Assembly (NCBI GenBank): GCA_009691525.1
Contig: SICG01000007.1
Coordinates: 1-48,243, forward strand
Length of the DNA stretch: 48,243 nucleotides
Direction of reading: 5' to 3'
Source of the DNA: Candidatus Latescibacterota bacterium
GTDB lineage: Bacteria > Latescibacterota > UBA2968 > UBA8231
Shown here: positions 15,753 to 24,384 of the stretch, one piece after another
Numbering within the stretch: position 1 is the stretch's first letter
Layout of the letters: each line of letters begins with the position of its first letter
Notes under the pieces: generated by a model
What the model saw: the letters and a program-made list of their open reading frames with translations, nothing else
Databases searched by the model: none
Told to the model about the DNA's origin: nothing
Translations under genes and position numbers: made by a program

Positions 15753-16529
15753 ATGGCACGGAGTTTTCACCTCGGTTACTCCACCCTTACCTGGGGTCCG
15801 ACCCCGGATCTGGACCGGGTGCTGGGCACCATCGCTGCGGCCGGGTGGGAAGGAGTTGAGTTTATCGGCCTCTCCTTCGACTGGCTGGGGACTACCGGTC
15901 GGGTGCGGAAGCTTTTGGAGAAACACGGCCTAGCGCCGGTATGTGTGTTCGGCAGTGTGAGCTTGGGAGGAGAGGCGGAATCGACGTTGGAAAAGCAGCG
16001 ACGCATCATCGAATACGCCGCTGAGCTTGGTTGCCCGGTGTATTGTTTCCTGGGCGGCAGCCGGGTGGGCCTGCGCCTGCCCACCGAGGACGAATACCAA
16101 CAACTGGCCGAACAGTCGGAGCAACTCATCGACTTCGCCACCCCTTTGGGTTTGACCGTCGCCTACCACGCCCACCCGCGTTGCACGATCGAGAGCGAGG
16201 CCGAACAGGACCTCCTGCTCGCCCGCGCCGACCGGCTCAAAGTGTGCGTGGATGTGTCGGTGGCCGGGTTGATGGGCGAGGATGCGGTGGCCCAGTTGCG
16301 CAAGTACCGCCATCGCCTTGGTTACGTACATATGAAGGATTGCGGGCCGGGGAAGTTCTGTTTGATGGGCAAGGGCATCGCCGGTCTGGATTTTGGCAAG
16401 ATCCGTGAGACCCTCAACGAGATCGAGTACCGGGGTTGGGTGATGGGCGAGTTGTCCAGCTACGCGGATACCGCTGCAGACGAGTCGTGTCGCGACAACC
16501 GGGAATTTCTGCGCTCAGTCGGTTACTAA
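15753..16529 (+). CDS. Sugar phosphate isomerase/epimerase (xylose isomerase-like TIM barrel)
   Basis: 258 aa. AP_endonuc_2 fold: FHLGYSTLTWG at strand 1, WEGVEFIGLSFDW, LGLTVAYHAHPRCTIESE, LKVCVDVSVAGLMG, LGYVHMKDCGPGKF and RGWVMGELSS, which carry the usual Glu/Asp/His/Glu metal-site positions. Related enzymes include inosose dehydratase (IolE), hydroxypyruvate isomerase and tagatose epimerases. A conserved AAAGGA lies 8 bases before the ATG, and the gene follows the amidohydrolase by 12 bases. Cytoplasmic, acting on a sugar or cyclitol; exact reaction not assignable from sequence. Confidence 0.85.
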   Translation: MARSFHLGYSTLTWGPTPDLDRVLGTIAAAGWEGVEFIGLSFDWLGTTGRVRKLLEKHGLAPVCVFGSVSLGGEAESTLEKQRRIIEYAAELGCPVYCFLGGSRVGLRLPTEDEYQQLAEQSEQLIDFATPLGLTVAYHAHPRCTIESEAEQDLLLARADRLKVCVDVSVAGLMGEDAVAQLRKYRHRLGYVHMKDCGPGKFCLMGKGIAGLDFGKIRETLNEIEYRGWVMGELSSYADTAADESCRDNREFLRSVGY

Positions 16530-16550
16530 CAGGGGTAAAGGAAAACGGCA

Positions 16551-17795
16551 ATGGAGAAGATTCCTCTTTGTGTCATCGGCTGCGGCGGCATGGGACACCG
16601 CCACATACTGGCTTACCGAGAGTTGGAGAACAGCGGCATTGGCAATATCGAGATCGTGGCGGTATGCGATCTCAATCCCAAAAATGCCGACCTGGGGGCG
16701 CGCGAAGTGGAGCGCCTCTTCGGCAAAAAACCGCTGATCTTCACCGACCTGGACAAGGCCCTGGCCTGTGCGGATATCGCCGCAGTGGACGTGGTCACCG
16801 ACCCCTCATTTCACCATAGCGTAGCGGTGCCAGCGCTGCAGGCCGGCAAACACGCCATCGTCGAGAAGCCCCTGGGCCTGACGGTGCGGGCTTGCCAGGC
16901 CATGATTGAGGCAGCGCGAAAGAACAACGTGGTCTTGGCCACTGCCGAAAATCTCCGCCGCGATCCGCCCAACCGCCTGGCGCGCAGTATCCTCGACCAC
17001 GGTCTGCTGGACACCCCCTATCTGATGATCCACAACGCTTTGGGCGGGGACGATCAGATCATCATCACCCCTTGGCGACACCTCAAACTAAAGGGTGCCA
17101 TCGGCCTGGACATGGCCGTGCATTACACCGACATCATCCAGTATTACATGGGTGAGTTCGACCAGATCTATGGCCGGGGCTTGATCGTGGAACCGGTGCG
17201 CCGCAAACCCGTGAACCACGGCCTGGACCTCGAATCGTACCGCGAGCGCTACAAGACCTTCCCCGAGACCCTCGAGGCCACGGGCGAGGATTCGGTCATT
17301 GCCCTGTACAAGATGAAATCCGGGGCCATGGTGCAAATGTCCTATGTGGCAGGCGGGCGCGGCAGCAGCACCTTTGAGCGCAGCGTACACGGCCGCAAGG
17401 CCGCAATGTGGGCGCCCGGAGACCGCAATGGCCGGCCAGTGATCTTGAAAATAGACGGCAAGGAGTTGAAGGGCGCAGAGATCCTGCCGCTCTTGCCCAA
17501 TTTCCAAATGAGCGAGATCACCCAGCGACTCTTCGCCGAGCGCCAGGTCGAGTACCAACTGCCCTTCCCGCCTGTCGACGCCAAACACATGGCCATCGAG
17601 TTCCACGACTTTGGCGAGGCCATCCTCAAAGGGGGCAAGCCCGAGGTGGACGGGTACCTGGGCATGACCGCAGTGGCCGCTATCCTAGGGGCTTACGAGT
17701 CCATTATAGCTGGCCGCGAGGTGGGTATGGACGAATTGCTGTCTGGTAAGGTGCGGGCGTACCAGGAGGAGATCGACGATGCCCTTGGTCTGTAA
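16551..17795 (+). CDS. Gfo/Idh/MocA family NAD(P)-dependent oxidoreductase
   Basis: 414 aa. Rossmann motif VIGCGGMGHRH at 8-18, acidic strand-2 end VAVCD, and the family's catalytic EKP at 105-107 (AIVEKPLGLT). The C-terminal alpha/beta half starts near residue 130 and includes the histidine-containing GLDMAVHYTDIIQ helix region. Enzymes of this group oxidise sugar or cyclitol hydroxyls. A close paralogue lies in the same operon at 24385; both end with a similar G-x-V-x-M-x-E-x-x-SG-x-V-x-AYQ-x-EID-x-ALG tail. AAAGGA precedes the ATG. The substrate is unknown, likely the sugar handled by the neighbouring isomerase. Confidence 0.9.
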   Translation: MEKIPLCVIGCGGMGHRHILAYRELENSGIGNIEIVAVCDLNPKNADLGAREVERLFGKKPLIFTDLDKALACADIAAVDVVTDPSFHHSVAVPALQAGKHAIVEKPLGLTVRACQAMIEAARKNNVVLATAENLRRDPPNRLARSILDHGLLDTPYLMIHNALGGDDQIIITPWRHLKLKGAIGLDMAVHYTDIIQYYMGEFDQIYGRGLIVEPVRRKPVNHGLDLESYRERYKTFPETLEATGEDSVIALYKMKSGAMVQMSYVAGGRGSSTFERSVHGRKAAMWAPGDRNGRPVILKIDGKELKGAEILPLLPNFQMSEITQRLFAERQVEYQLPFPPVDAKHMAIEFHDFGEAILKGGKPEVDGYLGMTAVAAILGAYESIIAGREVGMDELLSGKVRAYQEEIDDALGL

Positions 17796-17807
17796 GAAGA
17801 GGGCATC

Positions 17808-18872
17808 ATGAGCGCGCGACCCAGAGTACTGCTGGCCTGCAACCCCCACGTCCGCGAGCGCTACCTGGACCCGGCCGACATCGAGCGCCTGGAGCACTTT
17901 GCCGACTGGGACTGGTTTTCGTGTGAGGGCGGGGGGATCTACGACACCAACACTGACCCACAGATCGCGGCCGAGTTGGGCCGCCGCCTGGGGGAGGTGG
18001 ATGGGCTGGTTCTCTGCCATGGCTGCCCTTCCATCGACGGGGCACTCCTGGACCAGGCACCCAGGCTGCGGATCATCGGCGAGTTGGAGGGGGACCGCTT
18101 TGCCAGCCGCATCGAGGTGGAGGCGGCCTGGGCGCGGCAGATCCGCACGGTGGATACCACCAATGGTTCCTCCTATCCGGTCTCGGAGTGGGCTCTGGCC
18201 CTGATCCTCATTGCCCTGCGCAACGCCGGCGCCCACTTCCGCCGGATGATCGCCGGCCAGACCCATCATCCGCTGCACGACGATCCTGGTTTCATCCACG
18301 GGGATCTGACCGGCAAGCGGGTGGGACTGATCGGCTGCGGCCATATCGGCAGGCGGCTGATCAAGTTTCTGCGGCCCTTCGAGGTGGAGATCTGGGTCTG
18401 CGACCCTTACCTGCCCAGGGAGATGGCGGATGCGGTGGGTTTTTTGCAGACTTCGCTGGACAAGGTGATGTCCGAATGCGATGCGGTGGTCTGCCTGGCC
18501 CCTCTGACCCCGGGGACCCGCCGGATGATCGGGCAGCGCGAGCTGGACCTGATCCGGCCGGGGGCGGTGCTGGTGAATGTCTCGCGCGGGGCGATCATCG
18601 ATCCGGACGCCTTGATCGCGCGGCTGAAGCGGGGGGATATCGTCGCTGGTCTGGATGTCTTCGACCCGGAGCCGGTTCCCCCCGACAGCGAGATCCTCCA
18701 GCTGCCCAACGTTTTTCTCAGCCCGCATATCGCCGGGGTAACGGCCCAGAGTTATCCGCGCTTTTTCAAACTGATGGTCGACGAGTTGGACCGCTTCTTC
18801 CACGGTCACCAGACCTTATTCGACCTGACGCCCCGCACCCTGGCCAATCGCCGGGGCAGCGAGCCCATCTGA
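17808..18872 (+). CDS. D-isomer-specific 2-hydroxyacid dehydrogenase
   Basis: 354 aa. NAD-binding GLIGCGHIG (173-181) after a divergent N-terminal catalytic segment. The three catalytic residues are in place: Arg260 in VLVNVSRGAIID, Glu288 in DVFDPEPVP and His307 in FLSPHIAG. It would interconvert a 2-keto acid and D-2-hydroxy acid, for example phosphoglycerate-, glyoxylate- or hydroxypyruvate-type substrates. AGAGGG lies 6 bases before the ATG and the gene follows the oxidoreductase by 12 bases. With an isomerase upstream, reduction of a hydroxypyruvate- or tartronate-like intermediate is plausible but not shown. Confidence 0.9.
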   Translation: MSARPRVLLACNPHVRERYLDPADIERLEHFADWDWFSCEGGGIYDTNTDPQIAAELGRRLGEVDGLVLCHGCPSIDGALLDQAPRLRIIGELEGDRFASRIEVEAAWARQIRTVDTTNGSSYPVSEWALALILIALRNAGAHFRRMIAGQTHHPLHDDPGFIHGDLTGKRVGLIGCGHIGRRLIKFLRPFEVEIWVCDPYLPREMADAVGFLQTSLDKVMSECDAVVCLAPLTPGTRRMIGQRELDLIRPGAVLVNVSRGAIIDPDALIARLKRGDIVAGLDVFDPEPVPPDSEILQLPNVFLSPHIAGVTAQSYPRFFKLMVDELDRFFHGHQTLFDLTPRTLANRRGSEPI

Positions 18873-18887
18873 AATAAGGAGTGCAGG

Positions 18888-19910
18888 TTGGATAAATTGC
18901 TTCCCACCGAACTCATCGGCAGTTATGCCCTGCCAGGCTGGCTCTGGGCCTTTTCAGAGCGACTGGAGCATCACCTCGACCTGGGAGAGACCGAGATCCG
19001 CGAGGCGTTGGAGGATGCGGTGCGCATCGCGCTCTTGGACCAACAAGAGGCGGGAATAGATATTGTCACCGACGGCGAGATGCGCCGCCGCGACTTCATC
19101 CAGAATTTTTATGGCCTTATGAGCGGACTCAACAAAATTCCGCCGGCCAGAGTCCTGGGGGCTGCCGGGTACGATCAGAATCCCCGGTACGAAGTGGTAG
19201 ACAAGGTGAAAGCCCCCGGGGGGCTGGGCATTGTCGAAGAACTCCTCTACCTCAAAAACCGCACTGACAAGCCTTTCAAGATCTGCGTGCCCGGTCCCAT
19301 CACCCTGTCCCTGCCTCTGATTATCAAGGGTGGGTACCAGGACCGCGAGGGCCTGCTGGCCGACATGATCCAGTTGGTTAACGCCGAGATGAAGGCTCTG
19401 GTCGAGGCCGGCGCCACCTACCTTCAGGTGGACGAGCCGCGCTACGCCACCTCGCACGCCGATGCCAGGCGGCTGGTGGAGGTCTTCAACCAGACGCGCG
19501 CCGGGGTGGAAGCCCAGGTGGGGTTACACATCTGCTTCGGCAACTTTAAGGGGCGGTCCCGGGACCGCCGGGACTACGCCTACATCGTTTCCAGTCTGGA
19601 AGAAGCCCGCTGTGACCAGCTCAATCTAGAATTTGCCAACCGGGAATTCGCCCAGATCGAGCTCTTGGCCCAACTCCCTCCCCACTTCCGGGTCGGGGTC
19701 GGAGTCATCGACGTCAAATCCTACTATGTCGAGACGCCCGCAGAGGTGGCCGCGCACCTGCGTCTGGCTGCCAAGTACTGTCCCCCCGAGCGGCTGGTCG
19801 TCACTCCTGACTGCGGCTTCAACCACTGCCCGCGCCACGTGGCCCTGGGCAAGATAAAGGCTATGGTGGATGGGGCAGAAATGGTGCGGCGGGAATTAAC
19901 CGGCACCTGA
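18888..19910 (+). CDS. MetE-like (cobalamin-independent methionine synthase C-terminal domain) protein
   Basis: 340 aa from TTG 18888, supported by AAGGAG six bases upstream. It corresponds only to the C-terminal catalytic barrel of MetE. The expected zinc ligands are all present: His214 and Cys216 in LHICFGNF, Glu248 in NLEFANRE, Cys309 in TPDCGFNH. Other signatures are DIVTDGEMRRRDF near 58 and YLQVDEPRYA near 178. Without the N-terminal folate-binding barrel such proteins take methyl groups from other donors (core-MetE or demethylase types). Its place inside a sugar-catabolic operon makes methionine synthesis less likely than demethylation of a methylated substrate. That is inference. Confidence 0.85.
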   Translation: MDKLLPTELIGSYALPGWLWAFSERLEHHLDLGETEIREALEDAVRIALLDQQEAGIDIVTDGEMRRRDFIQNFYGLMSGLNKIPPARVLGAAGYDQNPRYEVVDKVKAPGGLGIVEELLYLKNRTDKPFKICVPGPITLSLPLIIKGGYQDREGLLADMIQLVNAEMKALVEAGATYLQVDEPRYATSHADARRLVEVFNQTRAGVEAQVGLHICFGNFKGRSRDRRDYAYIVSSLEEARCDQLNLEFANREFAQIELLAQLPPHFRVGVGVIDVKSYYVETPAEVAAHLRLAAKYCPPERLVVTPDCGFNHCPRHVALGKIKAMVDGAEMVRRELTGT

Positions 19911-19911
19911 G

Positions 19912-21552
19912 ATGTCTCTCCCAGCGCTCTGTCTGACGCTCCTCGCGCTCGCCGCGTCGATGGTGAGAGGCGAAGAACCCCAATTTGTTGAGGTGTCCGC
20001 CAGTGCTGGCATCTCCTTTTGCCACCAAAACGGCGCCAAAGGGGATAAAGAGCCGGTCGAAACCATGGGATCAGGGGTCGCCTTTTTCGACTACAACAAC
20101 GACGGGCTGTTGGATCTGTATTTTGTCAACAGTGTCGGGCCGGCAAACCTCTACCGCAACCTCGGCCAGGGCCGTTTTGCCGAGCAGGCCAGCCAGGCCG
20201 GGGTCGCCAACTCCGGGTATGGCATGGGAGGATTTCCCGCCGACTACGACAATGACGGCGACGCGGATCTGTACATCACCTGCTACGGGACGAATATCCT
20301 CTACCGCAACGAAGGCAAGGGGCGTTTTGCCGATGTCACTGCCAGGGCAAGGGTAGGGAATCCAGGGTTGAGCACTGGGGCGGCCTTTTCCGACTACGAC
20401 CTGGACGGGGACCTGGACCTGTACGTCGCCAATTATGCCGAATATCGTCTGGAGCTGAACCAGGTCTGCACTCGCGCCAAGGGCATCCGGGTCTATTGCG
20501 GTCCCGAAGCGTACCAACCGACTCCGGATGTGTTCTACCGCAACGACGGGCAGGGCAGATTTGCGGACATTACCAGCGACGTGGGACTGCTGCCCCGTGC
20601 GGCCAAGGAGCTGGGGGCAGTATTCACCGACTACGACCAGGATGGAGACCCAGACCTCTATGTGGCCGGCGACCGGACTGGCAACCTGCTTTACCGCAAC
20701 GAGGGCAAGCGTTTTGTCGAGGTTGGACAGGTAGCCGGGGTGACCTACAACGACGCGGGCAAGGCATTGGCCGGCATGGGAGTGGCTGCCGGCGACTACA
20801 ATGGGGATGGGTGGTTCGACCTCTTTGTCACCAATTACCAGTGGGAGACCAACAGCCTTTACCAAAATCTAGGGAATGGGTTTTTCTCCTATATGACCTT
20901 CGGTGCCGGGCTGGGGTTATCCACGCTCACCTTCCTCAAGTGGGGCACTTTTTTTTGCGATTACGACAACGACGGCGACCAGGATCTCTTTGTGGCTAAC
21001 GGCCACCTAGACGACAACGTGGAAGAGTTCGACAAAGTGACTTACGCCCAGCAGAACCAGCTCTTCAGGAACGACGGCAAAGGGCGCTTCACGGACGTGA
21101 GAGATTTAACCGGACCGGGCATGCTGCTCAAACAGGTAAGCCGGGGTGCGGCGTGGGGGGATTACGACAGCGATGGCGATCAGGACTTCGCCGTGGCCAA
21201 CAACAACCAGCCCGCGGCACTGTTGCGCAATGACGGGGGCAACCAGGGCCACTGGATCGGGCTCAAGTTGGTGGGCGCCGCCGGAACGGGTCCGGGAAAG
21301 AAGCGCGACAACCGGGATGGGATTGGGGCCCGGGTGGAGGTGAGGGCCGGTGGCAGGAGGCAGGTTGACGAAGTCAGGAGCGGGTCCAGCTATCTGTCGC
21401 AGAGCGATCTGCAGCTGCATTTCGGCCTGGGGGGTTTGACCCAGGTCGATCAGGTGGAGATCCGCTGGCCAAGCGGAGACATCCAGCGTCTGGCAAACCT
21501 GCAGGCGGATCAGGTGGTGCTGGTGCGCCAGTCCGGCGTTCCTCAGCGCTGA
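19912..21552 (+). CDS. Secreted FG-GAP/VCBS-repeat protein with ASPIC/UnbV domain (CRTAC1-like)
   Basis: 546 aa with a signal peptide (LCLTLLALAASMVRGEE). Seven calcium-binding-type repeats are visible: FFDYNNDGLLDLY, DYDNDGDADLY, DYDLDGDLDLY, DYDQDGDPDLY, DYNGDGWFDLF, DYDNDGDQDLF, DYDSDGDQDF. Together they make an integrin-like beta-propeller. The C-terminal ~90 residues are an ASPIC/UnbV domain (GIGARVEVRAGG, SGSSYLSQSDLQLHFGLG, VEIRWPSG). Extracellular; members are often linked to polysaccharide binding. The ATG lies one base after the upstream TGA, so translation is coupled. The only clearly exported soluble protein in the catabolic operon. Confidence 0.92.
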   Translation: MSLPALCLTLLALAASMVRGEEPQFVEVSASAGISFCHQNGAKGDKEPVETMGSGVAFFDYNNDGLLDLYFVNSVGPANLYRNLGQGRFAEQASQAGVANSGYGMGGFPADYDNDGDADLYITCYGTNILYRNEGKGRFADVTARARVGNPGLSTGAAFSDYDLDGDLDLYVANYAEYRLELNQVCTRAKGIRVYCGPEAYQPTPDVFYRNDGQGRFADITSDVGLLPRAAKELGAVFTDYDQDGDPDLYVAGDRTGNLLYRNEGKRFVEVGQVAGVTYNDAGKALAGMGVAAGDYNGDGWFDLFVTNYQWETNSLYQNLGNGFFSYMTFGAGLGLSTLTFLKWGTFFCDYDNDGDQDLFVANGHLDDNVEEFDKVTYAQQNQLFRNDGKGRFTDVRDLTGPGMLLKQVSRGAAWGDYDSDGDQDFAVANNNQPAALLRNDGGNQGHWIGLKLVGAAGTGPGKKRDNRDGIGARVEVRAGGRRQVDEVRSGSSYLSQSDLQLHFGLGGLTQVDQVEIRWPSGDIQRLANLQADQVVLVRQSGVPQR

Positions 21553-21594
21553 TCGGTGGCAGGAGGAATAACCCCAACTAGCAGGAGGCGGACA

Positions 21595-22449
21595 ATGTGG
21601 CAGCGCTTCAAGGTAAGGGTGGAACCCTTGACCCCCGAATCCTTTGCGCCTTTCGGCCAGGTGATCGAGACCTTCGAGGAACGCAAGCCAGAGGTTCGCA
21701 AGGGCGGGTACACCCAGAACGCCTACACCGTCACTGCGGCCCTGCCCAAGGATGCAGATCCCCAGAAGGTCTCCCTCATCGGCGGGTGGCAGCGGGCGCA
21801 CTTTGCCTTTCACACTGACGCCGGCCAGTCCTTCTACCCCAGCCGCCACTGTCCCACCGTGTTCCTAGTCGCCCCGGTGCAGCCCACCATCGCCGCAGGG
21901 GACCTGCGTGCCTTCTATTCGGATGGGAGGCTCGGGGTGTGCCTGAGCCTGGAGGTATGGCACACCATGCCGATTTGTATTGCGGGGGAAGAAGTGTACC
22001 AGACCACACGGGGGGATCAGGACTACAAGGCGCATTCGGTGGAAATCGACTTTGACCTGGAGCAGGGCCTGGCCATCGATCTGGACGAAGGCAGCCTGGA
22101 TGCCTGCAGAAGGCCGCCCCTGCGCCGGCTCGGGTTCCAGATGAAGATCGTGCAGGAGCGGGTCGCCGAGTACAAACTCAACCACAGCCGCATCCCCGCA
22201 TCGGTGCTGGAGGCCCTGCGGCGCAGCGGCTGGCACAACTACACCCTGTTCATGCGGGAGGACGGGTACGTCTTTGGGTACTTTGAGAGTCCTCACGACT
22301 TCAAGACCGCCATGGAGAAGTTCACCGGCGAGATGGCGAAGGCGCCCAAGGAAAAGGACGCCGGCGGGGGGAGCATGACCGAAGCGCCTGATCCTTCCCG
22401 CCCCGACCAGTGGATCGTCGAATTGGAGGATGTTTTCTACCTGCAATAG
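21595..22449 (+). CDS. Fusion: ureidoglycolate lyase-like cupin + L-rhamnose mutarotase-like domain
   Basis: 284 aa. The track starts at 21556, but ATG 21595 has AGGAGG 8 bases before it and matches the family start. Residues 1-165 look like the ureidoglycolate lyase (AllA) cupin: VEPLTPESFAPFGQVIE, FYPSRHCPTVFLVAP, VCLSLEVWHTMP. Residues ~180-284 match the L-rhamnose mutarotase (RhaM, DUF718) ferredoxin-like fold: FQMKIVQERVAEYKLNHSRI, LRRSGWHNYTLFMREDGYVF, GYFES. RhaM interconverts rhamnose anomers; AllA makes glyoxylate and urea. Next to sugar enzymes, the cupin half probably acts on a sugar acid or keto acid rather than on purine waste. Both assignments come from motifs only. Confidence 0.75.
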   Translation: MWQRFKVRVEPLTPESFAPFGQVIETFEERKPEVRKGGYTQNAYTVTAALPKDADPQKVSLIGGWQRAHFAFHTDAGQSFYPSRHCPTVFLVAPVQPTIAAGDLRAFYSDGRLGVCLSLEVWHTMPICIAGEEVYQTTRGDQDYKAHSVEIDFDLEQGLAIDLDEGSLDACRRPPLRRLGFQMKIVQERVAEYKLNHSRIPASVLEALRRSGWHNYTLFMREDGYVFGYFESPHDFKTAMEKFTGEMAKAPKEKDAGGGSMTEAPDPSRPDQWIVELEDVFYLQ

Positions 22450-22470
22450 CCCATTTCCCGGCTGTATAAT

Positions 22471-24369
22471 TTGACACTCCGTTCGCTGGTCATCGGCCTG
22501 CTGCTCGCCTTTGCTGTAGGGGCGATAGGGCCGTACTGCACCCTCTATCTGCAAGGATCGAACGCCGGCGACGTATTCTACACCAGTCCGCTAGCCCACC
22601 TGCTCTTCTTCGCCTTAGTCGTCCTGGTTAATGCGGTCCTGAACGTGTTGCGGCAGGCCTGGGCCCTGACCCGGAGTGAGCTGGTGGCGGTCTACGTGCT
22701 CATGACGCTGGCCAACTCGACCCACACCCTGGCCTACTATTGGGTGGCGATGCTGGCCGGCCCTTTCTACTACGCGACGCCCGAGAACGGCTGGGCCGCG
22801 TTGATCCAGCCCCACATCCCCGCCTGGCTGGCACCTGCCGACCTGGCCGGCATACGGCTCTTCTTTGAAGGCGCACCTGCCAGGGGCCAGGTCCCCTGGC
22901 AGGTGTGGGTAATGCCGCTGCTTGGATGGCTGCCTCTCTTCGTGGCCCTGCACGCCGGTAGCCTTTGCCTAATGGTGATTCTTCGGCGGCAGTGGGCGGA
23001 GCGGGAGCGAATCAGCTACCCTTTGATCCAGGTGCCCCTGGCCATACTCAACGACGGGCGCGGTGGCGAGTCGCTCTTCCGCAGCGAGGTGATGTGGGCC
23101 GGCTTTGCCCTGCCCGTGATGGTGGGGTCGCTGCAGGGGCTCCATAGCTACTACTCGTTCGTCCCGGTGCTGGAACTGAGCACCTCCATCCCCCTGCTCC
23201 GCAACGCGGTCGAACTGCCATTAACCCTGAGTTTTGCCACCCTGGGTTTTTTCTTTCTGGCCAAACGGGAAGTGACCTTTGGCCTGTGGGTCTTCTTCCT
23301 GTTCAACACCGCCCAAAAGACGATTTATCACCTTTTGGGGGCAGGGGGGGCACGGGAGCCGGCGGTGAGTGTGTGGAGCTACGATCTGCCCAGCCTGGTA
23401 CACCAGAGTATGGGCGCGATGATCATGCTGGTGCTGGGTGGACTCTGGGTGGGCCGCGAACACCTGAAGCAGGTGATGCGCAAGGCCTTCACGGGTGATG
23501 CTGGGGTGGACGACCGCGACGAGGTGATCGGGTATCGCGGGGCCGTCTGCGGTTTGGTTGGGAGCGCGGTGGTCTTGGTGTTATGGCTGTGGGGTACGGG
23601 CATTCCCCTGGTCGGGGTGCTGGTTTTTATGTTTTTTGTCTTCATCGTTTTTGTGGCCCTCACCCAGGTGATTGTCGAGGGCGGCGTGGCGGTGCTTTAT
23701 CCGCCCCTGGTCGCTCCGGATGCCGCGATCTCGGCCCTGGGCACCTCGGTATTCGGCGCATCGGGGCTGGTGGGCATGGTCTTCACCCGGGTGTGGGCCA
23801 ACGACGTGCTCAACTTCGCCATGCCCCACTGCGCCAACGGCCTGAAACTGGGCGAGCAGGTGGAGGGGAAGAGGCAGTGGCTCTTCTGGGGCATGCTGGC
23901 CGGCATGCTGGCCGGCCTGGCAGGGGCCCTGTGGATGCTGCTGCATCTGGCCTATACCTACGGGGCGATCAATCTGAGACCAGCCCACTTCATCTGGCTG
24001 CCCGAGTACGTGTTCGACTACGCGGCAGCCCGGATCAGCGAGCCCACCGGACCGAGCTGGTGGGGGTGGGTTCACACCGGGATCGGTGCCCTAGTGATGG
24101 TGCTGCTCTTGCTGGCGCGCCGGCAGTGGAGTTGGTGGCCGCTGCATCCACTGGGATACCCGATCAGTTCGGTGTTCTCCTGGATGTCCTTCAACGCCTT
24201 CCTGGCCTGGCTGGTCAAAGGCATTGTCCTGCGCTATGGCGGAGTTCGGCTCTACCAGGCGGTGCGGCCCTTCTTTCTGGGGTTGATCATCGGGCAGTTC
24301 GTCGTCTTTGGGATCTTCTGGATCATCGACAGTTTCACCGGCATGGTGGGCAACAGCGTTTTGATATGA
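22471..24369 (+). CDS. Polytopic membrane protein, DUF6785-like
   Basis: 632 aa with about 12-14 hydrophobic helices, e.g. SLVIGLLLAFAVGAIGPYC, LLFFALVVLVNAVL, VLVFMFFVFIVFVALTQVIV and GMLAGMLAGLAGALWMLL. I recognise signatures of the DUF6785/DUF6784 inner-membrane proteins: ALTRSELVAVYVLM, YYATPENGWAALI-type, LRRQWAERERISYPLIQVP. Function is unknown; a transporter of the operon's substrate is the obvious guess. The TTG start has no visible ribosome site; ATT 22453 and CTG 22462 are in-frame alternatives. TATAAT at 22465-22470 abuts the start but lacks a good -35, so I do not call it a promoter. Confidence 0.82.
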   Translation: MTLRSLVIGLLLAFAVGAIGPYCTLYLQGSNAGDVFYTSPLAHLLFFALVVLVNAVLNVLRQAWALTRSELVAVYVLMTLANSTHTLAYYWVAMLAGPFYYATPENGWAALIQPHIPAWLAPADLAGIRLFFEGAPARGQVPWQVWVMPLLGWLPLFVALHAGSLCLMVILRRQWAERERISYPLIQVPLAILNDGRGGESLFRSEVMWAGFALPVMVGSLQGLHSYYSFVPVLELSTSIPLLRNAVELPLTLSFATLGFFFLAKREVTFGLWVFFLFNTAQKTIYHLLGAGGAREPAVSVWSYDLPSLVHQSMGAMIMLVLGGLWVGREHLKQVMRKAFTGDAGVDDRDEVIGYRGAVCGLVGSAVVLVLWLWGTGIPLVGVLVFMFFVFIVFVALTQVIVEGGVAVLYPPLVAPDAAISALGTSVFGASGLVGMVFTRVWANDVLNFAMPHCANGLKLGEQVEGKRQWLFWGMLAGMLAGLAGALWMLLHLAYTYGAINLRPAHFIWLPEYVFDYAAARISEPTGPSWWGWVHTGIGALVMVLLLLARRQWSWWPLHPLGYPISSVFSWMSFNAFLAWLVKGIVLRYGGVRLYQAVRPFFLGLIIGQFVVFGIFWIIDSFTGMVGNSVLI

Positions 24370-24384
24370 GGAGAGGAAAAAATA

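Noticed and set aside
17685-18809. 374-aa minus-strand ORF
   Set aside because: Antisense of the 2-hydroxyacid dehydrogenase; His/Gln-rich with no domain.
22465-22470. Perfect TATAAT directly before the TTG start of the DUF6785-like gene
   Set aside because: No acceptable -35 at 16-18 bases, and transcription would begin inside the gene; probably chance within the operon.
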